Assembly (NCBI GenBank): GCA_018398765.1
Contig: JAHBMJ010001546.1
Span: 1,187 to 26,584, forward strand
Direction: 5' to 3'
Origin: Chromera velia
Taxonomy: Eukaryota > Sar > Chromeraceae
DNA length: 25,398 bases
Part shown: positions 1-9,760 of the stretch, one piece after another
Layout of the letters: the number at the start of each line of letters is the position of its first letter
How positions within the stretch are numbered: position 1 is the first letter of the stretch
The notes under the pieces: generated by a model
Databases searched by the model: none
What the model saw: only the letters and a program-made list of their open reading frames with translations
What the model was told of the DNA's origin: nothing
Made by a program: the position numbers and the translations under genes

Positions 1-68
<68 letters not shown>
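1..68. repeat. (TG)n microsatellite
   Basis: The window opens inside an almost pure TG dinucleotide run with a few TA interruptions. Its left edge lies outside the window. Confidence 0.97.
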
Positions 69-233
69 TTTAAGTTTCCTTCCTTCCCTCCTTGCTTTCC
101 CTCACTTCTCTTCTCCGTAGAGGACCTTTCGTTCTTTTTATGCTTTTGCTTTACACATGTCTAGCTGCCTCTCTGCCTGTCTGTCTATTCATGAAGAAAA
201 GGAGGAGGAAGAAAAAACATAAAGAAACATGTA

Positions 234-384
234 GTTAGTCTGTCTGTCTGTTTGTCTGTAGCTTCTCTGCCTATCTGCCTGCCTGTCTGTCAGTCACTCA
301 GTCTGTCTCTCTGTGAAAGCAGTCTGTCTGTCTGTCTGTCTGCCTGCCTGCCTGTCTGTCTGTCTGTCTGTCTGTATCTCTATG
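234..384. repeat. (CTGT)n/(CTGC)n microsatellite
   Basis: Degenerate tetranucleotide repeat of CTGT and CTGC units with short interruptions. Two blocks end in the same CTCTCTGTGAAAGCAGTCT-like sequence, which suggests local duplication. It gives spurious Cys/Leu/Ser-rich reading frames on both strands. Confidence 0.95.
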
Positions 385-481
385 AAAGCAGTCTTTTGAA
401 ACACCGTTATCTTGATTTTCATCGCAGGCAGAGGCTTCTGTGAGAGCTCTTTCCCAATTTTAGAGGGATTGACCGGGAAGG

Positions 482-2042
482 ATTCTTGACTACGTGGTGG
501 ACGAGATCTGTGCCTTGCTTCAGGGGTCACATCGAACGTTGCTGCAGGATCGGTATCCCTCGGCAATAGCATCTTCACCTCCGATCCCTTTTGCATTGAC
601 TGCCACTGCTCAGCAGCATAACAGCAGCCCTGCAGCTGCGTCAAGTGACTCTGTTGACCCTAGGAACAAGACCCAGTCAGACGTTGAGAGCCCAAAAGTT
701 AGTGGTGCAGGTGAGGAGACAAGCAAGATGGGGGAGCAGGGAAAACCGCAGAGTGCCAACGAAAGGGGCTGCAGTAGAGGGGAAGGAGATGCTTTGGCCA
801 CGTCTGCCTCTGCCGCCAGTGCTTCTGCATCTGCAGTGGCCGCGGGTGCCGGACTTCCACAAGGTTCCCGGCTTCGAACACGTCCGCAGGCAAAGCGGAA
901 CAAAGGGGGGCCGAGCCTTGCAGTACTTGGCAACGCGAGATTCAAAGACAGAGAGCATCATCTCGGACCCGAGCGTGAGGCTGTCAACGAGCTTCTCGTA
1001 GAGTATGGTGCAAAACCTCGCCGCGGTCTGAAATTCAAATCAGCCTTTGGTGAAGTAATGAAAGGGGCGTTAACACATGCCGCTCAGGCAGGAAAGGAGG
1101 CAATAGTTTTAAAAAGTGCGTCCGTCTTCATGCTTTCCATGCCCAGGCTGTTTTTATCTGGATCATTCTGTTCTTTTTTTTTTCTCCCGTCAGTGTGACA
1201 GTCTTCCGTCGCTGTCGGATGTTTCTCTAAAATTTAGTTTTCTTTGCTCATCTGTTTCATTCTTTAAACTTAGAGTTTTGGGAGTCTTGTTTTGTATATT
1301 CTTTCACTTTTATTTTTTTTAAAATCAAAAGTCATCGAGTCAGGATGAGTCAGGTGCTCTTGAACTCCCATACAAACCTTTAGATTTTTTACTTTTTCTG
1401 CATGCAGACATCTATCCGGGGGACACCGCCCCTTTCTGGATTGCCAGCATCAGCGAGGTCCGACGTGGTGGCGCAGAGATTTTAGGGTGGTGGTACAAGG
1501 GCAATGTGGATGGTCAATCACACAGTCTGGATTTGTCATAAACAGTGCATAAAAAATCCGTGTTCTGCAACCACGGCTTCCACTGGCAATCATTTGTGTG
1601 ACTGCTCAAAGATATTTCGCAAAGTTTAACATAGACTGTCGATCACATTGTATTTTTCGACCATGCAGGTCATGTTTTCAGCTGTAAATTATTCTTCTTT
1701 CGATGTATGATGCATGGCATTATATGCAGGGGGCATCTGCAAGCTTGCCTACTTGTCCCCAGAGCCAGGTGATCCAGAGGAGTCTCAAACTGAAGAAAAG
1801 AACAAAAAGGAAAAAAGCCTCCGGGCATTCCGTACCTTGAAACGGTTGGCATGACAGAGGTTTTGATGGTGATCGACCAGGCAGACCTCTTCACAGGGAG
1901 AGGGGCTGTGTCTAAAAAAAATTTCAGAGCAATTTGTAAGTTAGTGAACCAGAAGATTGAAAAAGGACAGATTAAGGTTGATGAAGAGGTTGCTCTAGAC
2001 ACTCTTAAGTGGCGCAATACATCAGACCCTGCGGTTGGATAA
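482..2042 (+). pseudogene. Three-exon gene relic with BAH-like W-rich patch (frameshifted)
   Basis: I do not recognise the family for certain. Proposed exons are about 482-1115, 1408-1512 and 1730-2042, each bounded by GT donors and TGCAG acceptors that keep phase. Exon 1 is Ser/Ala-rich, then basic (RLRTRPQAKRNK), then a mixed region ending AIVLK. The splice restores NIYPGDTAPFWIASISEV, and exon 2 ends GWWYKGNVDG. Exon 3 starts GICKLAYLSPEPGDPEES and then loses frame in an A-rich tract near 1800-1817. The next frame continues PYLETVGMTEVLMVIDQADL to a TAA at 2040-2042. The 'PFWIA..' and 'WWYK' pattern resembles BAH or related chromatin-reader folds, or a transposon-encoded accessory protein; this is inference. 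No ATG is seen for exon 1: a TGA lies just upstream in frame, and the open frame begins with a GTG-type codon. A sequencing error at the homopolymer is an alternative to true decay. Confidence 0.5.
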
Positions 2043-2652
2043 TTAAATTCACTTTGAATTCAGCTTTCTTCTTTTTTTACATAATACTATAATAGTAACT
2101 ATATAAAATTCAGTTGGTCTACTATAAAATATATATAATTTAAATTACACATATAATACTGCTAAATTTGATGAACTACATAAAAAATTTATCACGTTTT
2201 TTTTTTTTTTAATTTGATATCTAAATTAAACTACGAGAATAATTAAAATAGTTAAAAAAAACTGTTTTGTTGATGTTCAATCTAAAAGTCAATATTCTAA
2301 TTTATGTTTGGTTTAAAAGTATTTTTTTGTGTAGTATAAATAATAGAAATAAAAAATAAGAGATCTAATGAAAGCTAATCAGTTTATTATATTAATTTTG
2401 TTTCTAGCTCATACTTTTGGATCAATACCTAAAACTTGGAATTAATTGTCTGCATTAACTACTTCAATTCTTATTTTTTTAGAAATTTGAAAATAATAAG
2501 AAATTTAGAAAAATTCAATTAAATAATTTTACTTTTTACATCTTTAAGGATTTCATCACATTTAATGAGTTTGGTACTGAATGAGTTAGATCCTACATAT
2601 ATAGTTCTAATAAATGATAAATATAAATTACTTGAGTGGTTTTATATATCTA
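2043..2652. other. AT-rich spacer
   Basis: About 600 bases of very AT-rich sequence with poly-T and poly-A runs and no credible coding potential. It switches sharply to mixed composition near 2653, where coding-like sequence resumes. It could be an intron, an inserted element without visible ends, or plain intergenic DNA. Confidence 0.6.
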
Positions 2653-2787
2653 AAAGTCCGACTTCGGGGCAAAAGTCCACTTTTAAAGGCACAGGCCTAT
2701 AAGGAGGCAGTGGTGGCTTCCATAGTGAAGGACAGACGTTTGACGGATAACAGCATTCAACGGGGAAGCATCGGGGCTCTGAGGTAA
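2653..2787 (+). pseudogene. Orphan coding-like exon fragment
   Basis: A 44-codon open stretch ends KEAVVASIVKDRRL then TDNSIQRGSIGALR before TAA at 2785-2787. The final codons form AGG|GTAACC-like sequence, so the exon might instead end at a GT donor near 2784. The composition is coding-like (balanced charged and aliphatic residues) and contrasts with the AT-rich DNA just upstream. It may be a further exon of the gene relic that ends at 2042. No family was recognised. Confidence 0.3.
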
Positions 2788-3705
2788 CCAATTGAATATA
2801 TGAGAACTTTCCTTCCCTCGGAGGGGAACTGGCTACTTTAATCCTATCTTGCTTCGCTTCTTTCCTCTCCTTAGCTGTCCTCTAATTCTCCCGTCTTCGA
2901 CACATTTTGTTTTCTCTCTGTATTTAAGAGATTGGGCAATGGAGCGAAAAAGGGGCAAAACATTGGTGGACCCCCTTCTTTTCCCTTTCTTCTCCTCGAG
3001 AAATGAGCGTCTGAGGGCAAAAATAAGAGAGAAGCAAAAAATAAAGGAAACGGTCATCTTTATCTCCCTTGAAAGGATCGTCTCTTGAGACTCTTTTGGG
3101 CTAGTTTCTGGGTGTCTGATGATTTGGTTATTTAAATCTGCAAGTCCAGTTCTCGTTTGGCTGCAAAAAGACAATGAGTGCATGCCGTTCTCGATGCAAG
3201 AAGAACTTAAACATCATCTATGAGAGCGTCTCGAATCTTCACTTCTGCATATCAGCCTAGCTCTCTGCCCGATCTCAGATGCAATCTGCAACCTGATTAA
3301 TTTGCCGATGGCGATCGAGGTTTCACTCAATTCATGCTGTGAGAGGTGTTTTTGACAGCTCTAATTCTGTATTAACTGGTTTTTAGCTCACTTTTCTTAA
3401 TTGTGCGTTCACATGTGGGTGGGTTTGAATGCTGGCCAAAGATTCAGAATCTGAAAAAGATGTAACAGAGAAGACAGGAATTAGAGACAAAAAGGATTCT
3501 CTCAGGACGTAGTGCAGCGGAATTGTCATTTTCTCGCTCAGCTGTTCTGAGACTCCTCTCTCTTACTTCAGTGTCTTTTCTCTATACTGGAAGGACTGAA
3601 GGGATTTCATCATCAACACCGCTGATACGGCTGAATGGTCTTCAAGCAAGGGAAAGATGGAGAGAGACAAATATCGAAAATTAAAGTCATCAACACTTCA
3701 GCTAT
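2788..3705. other. No gene recognised
   Basis: Mixed-composition sequence with purine-rich and pyrimidine-rich patches. Short open frames exist on both strands (for example around 2849-3183) but are Lys/Arg/Ser-rich, overlap one another and show no motif. I see nothing supportable here. Confidence 0.5.
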
Positions 3706-3939
3706 ATGGTTGACTCTCTCCTAGACTCTCTCCCTCCAGGTAGAGAAGAAGAGGGGAGAAAGGAAAATAAGAGAAGAAGAAGAAAGACAAGGAGAGAACT
3801 GAAGAGAATCAAACCAGAACAAAGAAAACTGCCGGTCATTTATTTTGCCCTCGCTTATATAGTTTGGAATATCCCTTTCCTGGCCTTTGCGATTGATCCC
3901 GCAAGATGTTGTCTAGGATGTTGTCCTTGTTGCGTTTAA
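3706..3939 (+). CDS. Small hypothetical protein: basic, one membrane segment, Cys-rich tail
   Basis: This frame has a true ATG and encodes 77 residues. The order is an acidic/Ser start, a strongly basic stretch (about residues 14-45), one hydrophobic segment (LPVIYFALAYIVWNIPFLAF, about residues 43-62), and a terminal CCLGCCPCCV cluster. The arrangement could suit a small membrane protein with a palmitoylatable tail, but no family is recognised. The stop codon is followed at once by about fifteen A residues, which might be a retroposed poly(A) tail or chance. The basic part comes from GA-rich DNA, so the frame may be fortuitous. Confidence 0.2.
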   Translation: MVDSLLDSLPPGREEEGRKENKRRRRKTRRELKRIKPEQRKLPVIYFALAYIVWNIPFLAFAIDPARCCLGCCPCCV

Positions 3940-4191
3940 AAAAAAAAAAAAATTTCCCTTTTGTTTATTTTTTTTTCTTTTAGTGATGTTTTGGTGATCG
4001 AATCTCTGGGCCACGATCTTCCCTTCGTTAAATGATGCGTTGGTCGGTTCGTTCGCTTGTTTGTTTATTTGTTTATTTTTGTTGTTCTGGAGCTTGTTGA
4101 TGCCTTCCCGACATTTTTTTCTTTCTTGTCGATGTTCTAGTGTTCCTTTTTGTTTTATGTCAGCTTAAGCCTTTTCAACAGCTGCGTAATC

Positions 4192-4407
4192 TTATTTTTG
4201 AGGGTCAGAAGAAGAAGGACGAACGTTTTCACCAACTCTCGTAACATTATTCATCAATTGATAGCAATAGATCAAGAGTATAACAAAATGAAATGAGAAC
4301 ATGGCAAGCACCGTCATACTCAAAATTGGGTTGACGGAATTGAGTCGTTGAGCAATCCCAGTGGTGAATTTCGTTTGCGTGTACGATCCTCTTTGATTTT
4401 CACTTTC
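4192..4407 (-). CDS. Orphan reading frame with one hydrophobic segment, possible terminal exon
   Basis: An open stretch on the minus strand ends in TAA and lacks a convincing ATG at its upstream edge, so if real it would be a last exon. It has a polar N-terminal part, a hydrophobic segment (ILSMTVLAMFSFHFVILLIY), then a polar Ser/Asp tail. Codon composition is plausible for coding but there is no second line of support: no clear splice acceptor, no homologue recognised and no neighbouring exon found. Confidence 0.15.
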   Translation of the reverse strand, partial: ESENQRGSYTQTKFTTGIAQRLNSVNPILSMTVLAMFSFHFVILLIYCYQLMNNVTRVGENVRPSSSDPQK

Positions 4408-4439
4408 CAAAAGGGGTGTGATCGACGCACAATTTGGTA

Positions 4440-5280
4440 AAAGAAAGAAACATGTGGGGTTGAATTTGGTCTATGCTATCTTTTTGTACCCATCCGCTGA
4501 TGTGGTGATATACAACAGCAACGAAAGCAAGCAATAGAAAGATCAAGATTCACATAAAAGGGGAAGACTAATCAAATTGGAGGGTTACACTGAGTCTCCT
4601 TAGTATATAAATGTTCATACACTAGATAAGAGGGGTATATACTGGACAATTTGCATGCTATAGAGAAAAAGCAGTATTTTCAGCTTATAACCGAACTAGT
4701 TGGGAAAACACATACAAAATATGGGTTTCTAACTCTTTATACTTCATGAGCAACCGACTGTTGAAGTTGTGTTACAAAGATTTTACACTGACATCTGTAT
4801 ACTACCCATACACTCGGTTAACCTAGTGTTTGACAGTGTTTAGGTAGTGTAAGCAATGTTAAAGCTTTTAATATATATAAAGAGTGAAATTAAACACTTA
4901 CAACATCTTAAAAAGTGTTTTAATTGACTAAATCAGTCATAAAACAGACAAACTTAATTTGTTTTTTCATCTTGATTGCTTCACAACAGTTGAGAGACGC
5001 TTTATTTGACAGTGTTGCACACTAGTGTTCGGCCCTTTACACTAGTATACAGTGTTGTACACTAGCCTAAAATTTTTCTAACACTATAGTAACAAGTGTT
5101 CAACACTAGTGTTAGTATAAATTTTTTGTGACACGACTTTTAAGGGGTATAACTTGTGCACTATAACGGACACTTGGCTAAAAATTGCATATTTCAGCTT
5201 TTCAGATCATGCCCTATCAAAAAATAAACTAGTATTTAAAGTGTTCAACAAACTAACTCGAATCTCAGCTTTTAAAACAC
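4440..5280. repeat. AT-rich spacer with clustered AGTGTT/AACACT motifs
   Basis: Non-coding AT-rich DNA. Between about 4795 and 5115 the hexamer AGTGTT and its complement AACACT recur many times in both orientations, often as CACTAGTG-type palindromes. One is the perfect 12-mer AACACTAGTGTT at 5102-5113. Such clusters are typical of transposon subterminal regions or protein-binding arrays. No matching element ends were found. Confidence 0.6.
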
Positions 5281-5329
5281 AGTGGGCACTACACCGGCCT
5301 TTGGCCACTACAACCCCCTAGCTAATCAA

Positions 5330-5464
5330 ATGTCTCTTCGTTCTGGAGTCGTAGCTCTTTTGTTTCTTTCTTATATCCTCGTCTACCTTCCGTTAATTCA
5401 CTTCGTCCCCCAGAAAACGGCCTCAGCCCTATGCTCATACTGCATGGCGAGGAAATGCAAGTAA
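5330..5464 (+). CDS. Short reading frame with hydrophobic core
   Basis: A 44-residue ATG frame starts MSLRSGVVALLFLSYILVYL, with a signal-anchor-like hydrophobic stretch followed by a short Cys/Lys/Arg tail. The frame is open upstream to about 5282 without another ATG. It is not recognised, has no supporting splice or regulatory context, and could be fortuitous. Confidence 0.15.
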   Translation: MSLRSGVVALLFLSYILVYLPLIHFVPQKTASALCSYCMARKCK

Positions 5465-5602
5465 AAAAACAAACACGCTCTTGTGTTTGTCAACTAATAG
5501 CTAGCTCAGTAGAAGTTGTTCCTGTCATTGGAATTAAGACTGCAGAGTATGGAGAAAGGGGAAAAACCGTTTTTACACCTCCACCTTCATCTGCCAACTT
5601 CT

Positions 5603-5611
5603 GAGAGAGAG

Positions 5612-5654
<43 letters not shown>

Positions 5655-5707
5655 ATGAAAAAAAAAAAGAAAGAAACAAAGAAAGAACGAAAGAAAGCCA
5701 GCGTGCG

Positions 5708-5740
<33 letters not shown>
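5603..5740. repeat. Compound microsatellite (GAAA)n-(GC)n-(GA)n
   Basis: About 95 bases of GAAA-type repeat with interruptions, then about nine alternating GC units (near 5704-5722), then about nine GA units. The alternating CG block is a purine-pyrimidine alternation able to adopt Z-DNA. The flanking homopurine tracts could form triplexes. Confidence 0.95.
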
Positions 5741-7014
5741 ATTGCAGAGAAACGAAAATGCGCTTTTTGTTTAGGATCTCACTTCTTCCTCCAGTTTGTA
5801 ACCCCCTCTGTCACCCTTTGCATGTCTGACAGGAAGCACGACAACAGAAATGAAAAATAAGAGTCTACATCGAGTCAGATCTGGTCATCATACTTTCAAA
5901 AGAGAAAGAATCATATAGATTGAGACAAAGCCGTTTGTATGCCTATCTACTGACGTGGTGACGCACCACGGCCATGAAAGCAAACAAAGGACGGTGCAAA
6001 AGGGCTGAGTATTCATATAGAAAAAAATAACCGACCGTTTCCTTCTCCTTTCTAGAGTTCCCTACAGGTCAACTCTAATGTGTCCCTGCCTTATATGGTT
6101 AAATGAGGTCTCTGGGTATGTTCAGCTCTCCTCTCTGCTTTGTGAATGCATTCTTTGATAATCTTCTCTCAAGTGAGGCAATTCTTTTGACCAGCCAAAA
6201 AATCGTGCGTGGAAGAACAAGGGGCATATGTTAGCAGTAACTGGGTATTCTCCGCTTACGATGCACTTCCTGTCTGCAGTGTTTGTTTTTAGACTCCTGA
6301 CTAGTAGGACTCCTGATGATTCTACAAGACCTGAAGGGGGTTGGAGGGGCCTTCTCTCGCTGCTTGGGTAGTTTGCAATTCGTAAGCCTGCATGCAAGTC
6401 TGATATTCATTTCGTTCCACCTTCATTCGAATTCGAATGTGTATCCGACGTTCTGTTTTCATGCTGTTGCTACCTCATAAAAGGTGAGGATCTTCATGTT
6501 GTTGGCATAAAAATTAACATACTCGCAATTTTGGAATGGCAAAGCAAAGAAGTAGCAAAACCAAAGTGACTGCTGGTGCTGGGGTATCGGAAAGTGCCCA
6601 AACGCGATTTCTTTTACTTGAATCATTATTTTTTCCTTTTTTTTAAAGAAGAGCACTCTCCCTTCCTTTCTTTTATTTGCTTTACCTGTCTTACTCCTTG
6701 TTTGATTAATCAGGTCTTTACCGGTTTTGCTCCATTCGATTAGACATGCGTGTAAAGCTCAGTAATTGATCACGCTTCTTTACTTTTCCATCTGTATTTC
6801 TCCTCACACTTTAGAAGTTGTTGCCGCCCGTCGCGCTGGTTTTCCTTCTTTGGTACTCCTTTTAGAAGACCAGATGTTAAACTTTGTCACTCCGGGCCCT
6901 TTCTTTTTGGCAACGTTCACCCTCTCTTGCATGCCTCCCACTCTATTCAAGCTAAATTTCTTTTTTCTCTCTTTTTTAACGAAAATTAAGCGAGCAAACA
7001 GAAAAGGAAACAAC
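5741..7014. other. No gene recognised
   Basis: Mixed to AT-rich sequence with pyrimidine-rich tracts. The short frames on both strands (for example around 6122-6397 and 6766-7026) overlap each other, lack ATG starts or motifs, and look like noise. The right part lies just beyond the 3' end of LINE copy 1. Confidence 0.5.
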
Positions 7015-7038
7015 TTAGTTAGTTAGTTAGTTAGTTAG
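7015..7038. repeat. (TTAG)6 tail at LINE copy 1 3' end
   Basis: Six exact TTAG units abut the conserved LINE 3' end. On the element strand this is a (CTAA)n tail in place of poly(A), as known for several non-LTR lineages that end in short tandem repeats. Confidence 0.85.
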
Positions 7039-7168
7039 AGGATGCTTAACCCCAGTTGGAGTGCTAAGCTCCCGGGGGGCACATACATGCATGGTTGTTG
7101 TTTGTTAAGTCGTCGGTGGAGTTGATCAGTTAGTCACTTTCTAAAATAGGGAGACAGACATCAAAGAG

Positions 7169-7561
7169 TCAGACCGGATGCGAGCGTAGAAGCGATCGAA
7201 TGACATTATGGATGAAGAGTTCAGATGTACTTACACCAGAGAGTAGACAGTTACAATCATTTGAATTAATAGATTCTAGTTCAGCCAGGCAGTGCAGGAA
7301 TTCTCTTTTATCCAGCCACTTGGCACATGAAGAAAGTCTATGCATGAAGTCATCAACACAGCGAATGCAAGAGTCATGTACACAAAGTTTGTGGTCGCTA
7401 CATTCAACAGACAGAGCACTGCTTTCGCCTTGTGGGTTAAATAAGAGCAGACGTAACAAACCGAACAGAGAGCCATCGGTTACTGTGAGAGCAGATCGAG
7501 GGAGGGCGGAAAAGGAGTAGAGACCAGAGGCGGAATTGTTGCAAAGAAGAAACACAAACAT
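7169..7561 (-). pseudogene. LINE copy 1 C-terminal segment with Cys/His knuckle
   Basis: This frame is continuous with the LINE 3' coding part but frameshifted from the RT frame. Its homologue in copy 2 (20626-20871) shares MFVFLLC, ALPRSAL, VTDGS and CVDDF. The motif CIRCVDDFMHRLSSC fits C-x2-C-x5-H-x4-C, a pattern typical of the zinc-binding segment found after RT in many LINEs; a further C/H-rich patch (CSDHKLCVHDSC) precedes it. After the knuckle it runs on through a Leu/Glu-rich stretch (LAELESIN). Conservation between the two copies despite decay supports this as true element coding sequence. Confidence 0.65.
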
Positions 7562-7924
7562 GCGATGAGAGGAGGGAAAAGCTTGTTGAAGGGGGATGAG
7601 CTTGGCAAGAGGAGGGAAATGTGAAGAAGCGATAGCCTCTGCCTAGAGCCTCTGCCCGCCGCGTGCAGACCTCTTCCGCAACTGTATATCTAGCTCTGCC
7701 CTTAAAGAAGAGAGAGCCGGTGCCTTGAACTCTCCGTCGCTGCTGCCCGCTGGTGTTGCGGCACTCCCACCCCCAACGAACAAACAAAATCCAGACCAGC
7801 CCAACGAAGCAGCCGCAAGGAGGCTCTTAAAAACTCTGGACAAGTGTTTCTCTTCCAGGCATGCAGCATTGCAGCAGGAATGGTGTGCATAGTTTGCGAG
7901 AGCGAGCACTACCAGTCGGCCACT

Positions 7925-9445
7925 CTAGAGTAAAGCAGAGCTTTTGCAGGAAGCAGGCCGAAAATACATAGGGAGGGCAAACGAAGACTGCGAGTAGACA
8001 GACGGCCATGCAGACCAGCATGCAAAACGGAGCTGCAAAGTATTGATTGCAAGAAGATCGGCATCACAAAGAGGGAAGCATTTGAGGCAGTACAGTGCAA
8101 CAGGGGACCAGCATGCTCTAAAAACAGTCATCTGCGCATCTACACTGAGGGGACCCATGCTGGCAATCAGACCAAACACAGCCTCTAGGGCGTAGGAGGC
8201 CGAAGCAATACGCGATTCAACTGTCTCACTGAGGCATCCCCCCTCAAAAAACAGGCACTCCAGGTACTTGTATTCCGTTGCCCATTCAACCTTTTTCCCT
8301 TTACATATACTACCAAACTGGAGCTTTTCCCAATTAAATGCAGAGGCAAACAGGCGGAGAATCTTTGTCTTTTTCAAATTGACTGTAAGTCTCCATTCTT
8401 TGCAGTACTTCTCGAAAGCAGAGAATTTCTTTTGAAGGTCTGAGACGGAATGGGCAAGAAAGCAAAGATCGTCAGCATAACCCAAATTGTCCAGGATACA
8501 ATCATCCAGCAAAACTGGCTCCGGCTCGCTCTCTAGCTCCTCTCCACTGCCCGCTTCCATTTCTACGTCTGCCCGCTCTCGCTCGACTGCCTCGCTGGCA
8601 TGCCTCACCTCGTTTTTACTTGCAGAACATACACGGGGGAGATCATTTATGTACAGAAGAAAAAGAATAGGCGAGAGGGCATCCCCTTGCTTCACTCCAA
8701 CACCCTCCCAAAAACGTAGAGAGTCCCCGTCAACCTTGCCCCATACCTCTCTGTATATTTCACAGATCATGTAGATGTCTGTCTCACTCAGTGATACGCC
8801 CTCATTTCTCAGTTTCTGAATTAACTTTGCTCTCGGCACAGTGTCAAACGCCTTTAAAAAGTTAATAAAACCTGCCAACAGAGCCTTTCTTTTCTTTTTG
8901 CACGAAGAGACAATAGAGGCAAGAGCATTAACCCCTTCCTTCATTCCTACCCCTTCACAGAACCCCAGCTGTCTGAAGTTAAGACGGACCTGGAAACGCA
9001 CACGGCAGTCCATCAGGAGGCCGAAAAGTTTAGCAAAAGGGTTCACAACATGGATTGGTCTCCATTCGTTGGGAGAGGGGGAAGCAGGGCCTTTCGGAAC
9101 TGGGCAAATGCATAAAACATTCCATAAAGGAGGCCAGTAAGCATGAATATGCATCAGGTTAAATAAAACAAAAAGTAAAAAGCGGGAGAGGGCAGATTTG
9201 GCAAAACAGAGATCTAGCTGTGCAAAAGAGATGCTTTCAAGGCCAGCAGCTTTCTTCTTGTTCATTTTCTTCAAGTGGGAAGAGATCAGGTAAAAAGAGA
9301 AGGGCAGAGCACTGCCAGAGGGGTGGAAGGGAGGAGGGGCAGGGGGATGGACCCAAGGAAGAGGCTCCTCGTTCGAATCTTCAAAAACACCCGCCCAATG
9401 GTTCAAAAATACGCGGGCAGACGGGTGTGATGCATCACCAGCCAA
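7925..9445 (-). pseudogene. LINE reverse transcriptase, catalytic motif A Asp replaced by Asn
   Basis: A 506-codon open stretch without its own ATG. The N-terminal linker (NHWAGVFED, then KMNKKKAAGLESIS) matches the pre-RT region of LINEs. RT blocks follow: CPVPKG and NEWRPIHVV (fingers), GFINFLKAFDTV (motif A, residues about 193-204), KQGDALSPILFLLYINDL (motif B), GYADDLCFL (motif C; YADD codons at 8468-8479), then LTVNLKKTKIL and EYKYLECLF (thumb side). In motif A the usual first Asp is Asn (AAC, codon 8861-8863). By the known two-metal mechanism this should abolish polymerisation. YADD is intact. A Glu/Asp-rich insert lies between motifs B and C. The frame breaks at about 7925, where similarity continues in another frame. 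It is not expected to be functional. Confidence 0.9.
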
Positions 9446-9760
9446 TGAGGTGGCTTTCTTCTTCCTTTTCCAAAGGGAGAAAGAATCCTTGAGGAGTTCT
9501 TCTTGAACCCTCTGTGCTTTTTTCTTCTTCCAAGCAGCCTGTTTACGTTTAAAAAGGCTACGGCGGACCCGGAGTAGTCTCTGAAGGCGATCGATTCAGA
9601 ATTCCAACCCTCTCCCACCCACATCTCTCACCAACTTCCAAACGCGGTCCGCCTCCCTCACTTCCTTTTGTATGGACTTGCATTCTTCATCAAACTAAGC
9701 CTCTTTCGTTCTATGCTTAACCCCTAATCCAATTAAACCCTGCTCCATCCTTTTTCAGTT

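Noticed and set aside
294-443. Cys/Ser/Leu and Thr/Asp/Arg/Gln frames at the left end
   Set aside because: Both are translations of the CTGT microsatellite.
2655-2682. AAAAGTCC direct repeats with a small hairpin as a possible tRNA
   Set aside because: No cloverleaf arms or conserved T-loop sequence could be drawn, and the stretch overlaps a coding-like frame.
7015-7038. TTAG repeat as a telomere-like sequence
   Set aside because: Only six tetranucleotide units, placed exactly at the LINE 3' end, so it is better read as the element tail.
8487-9492. Plus-strand frames across the LINE
   Set aside because: They are antisense to the reverse transcriptase frame and have no independent motif.
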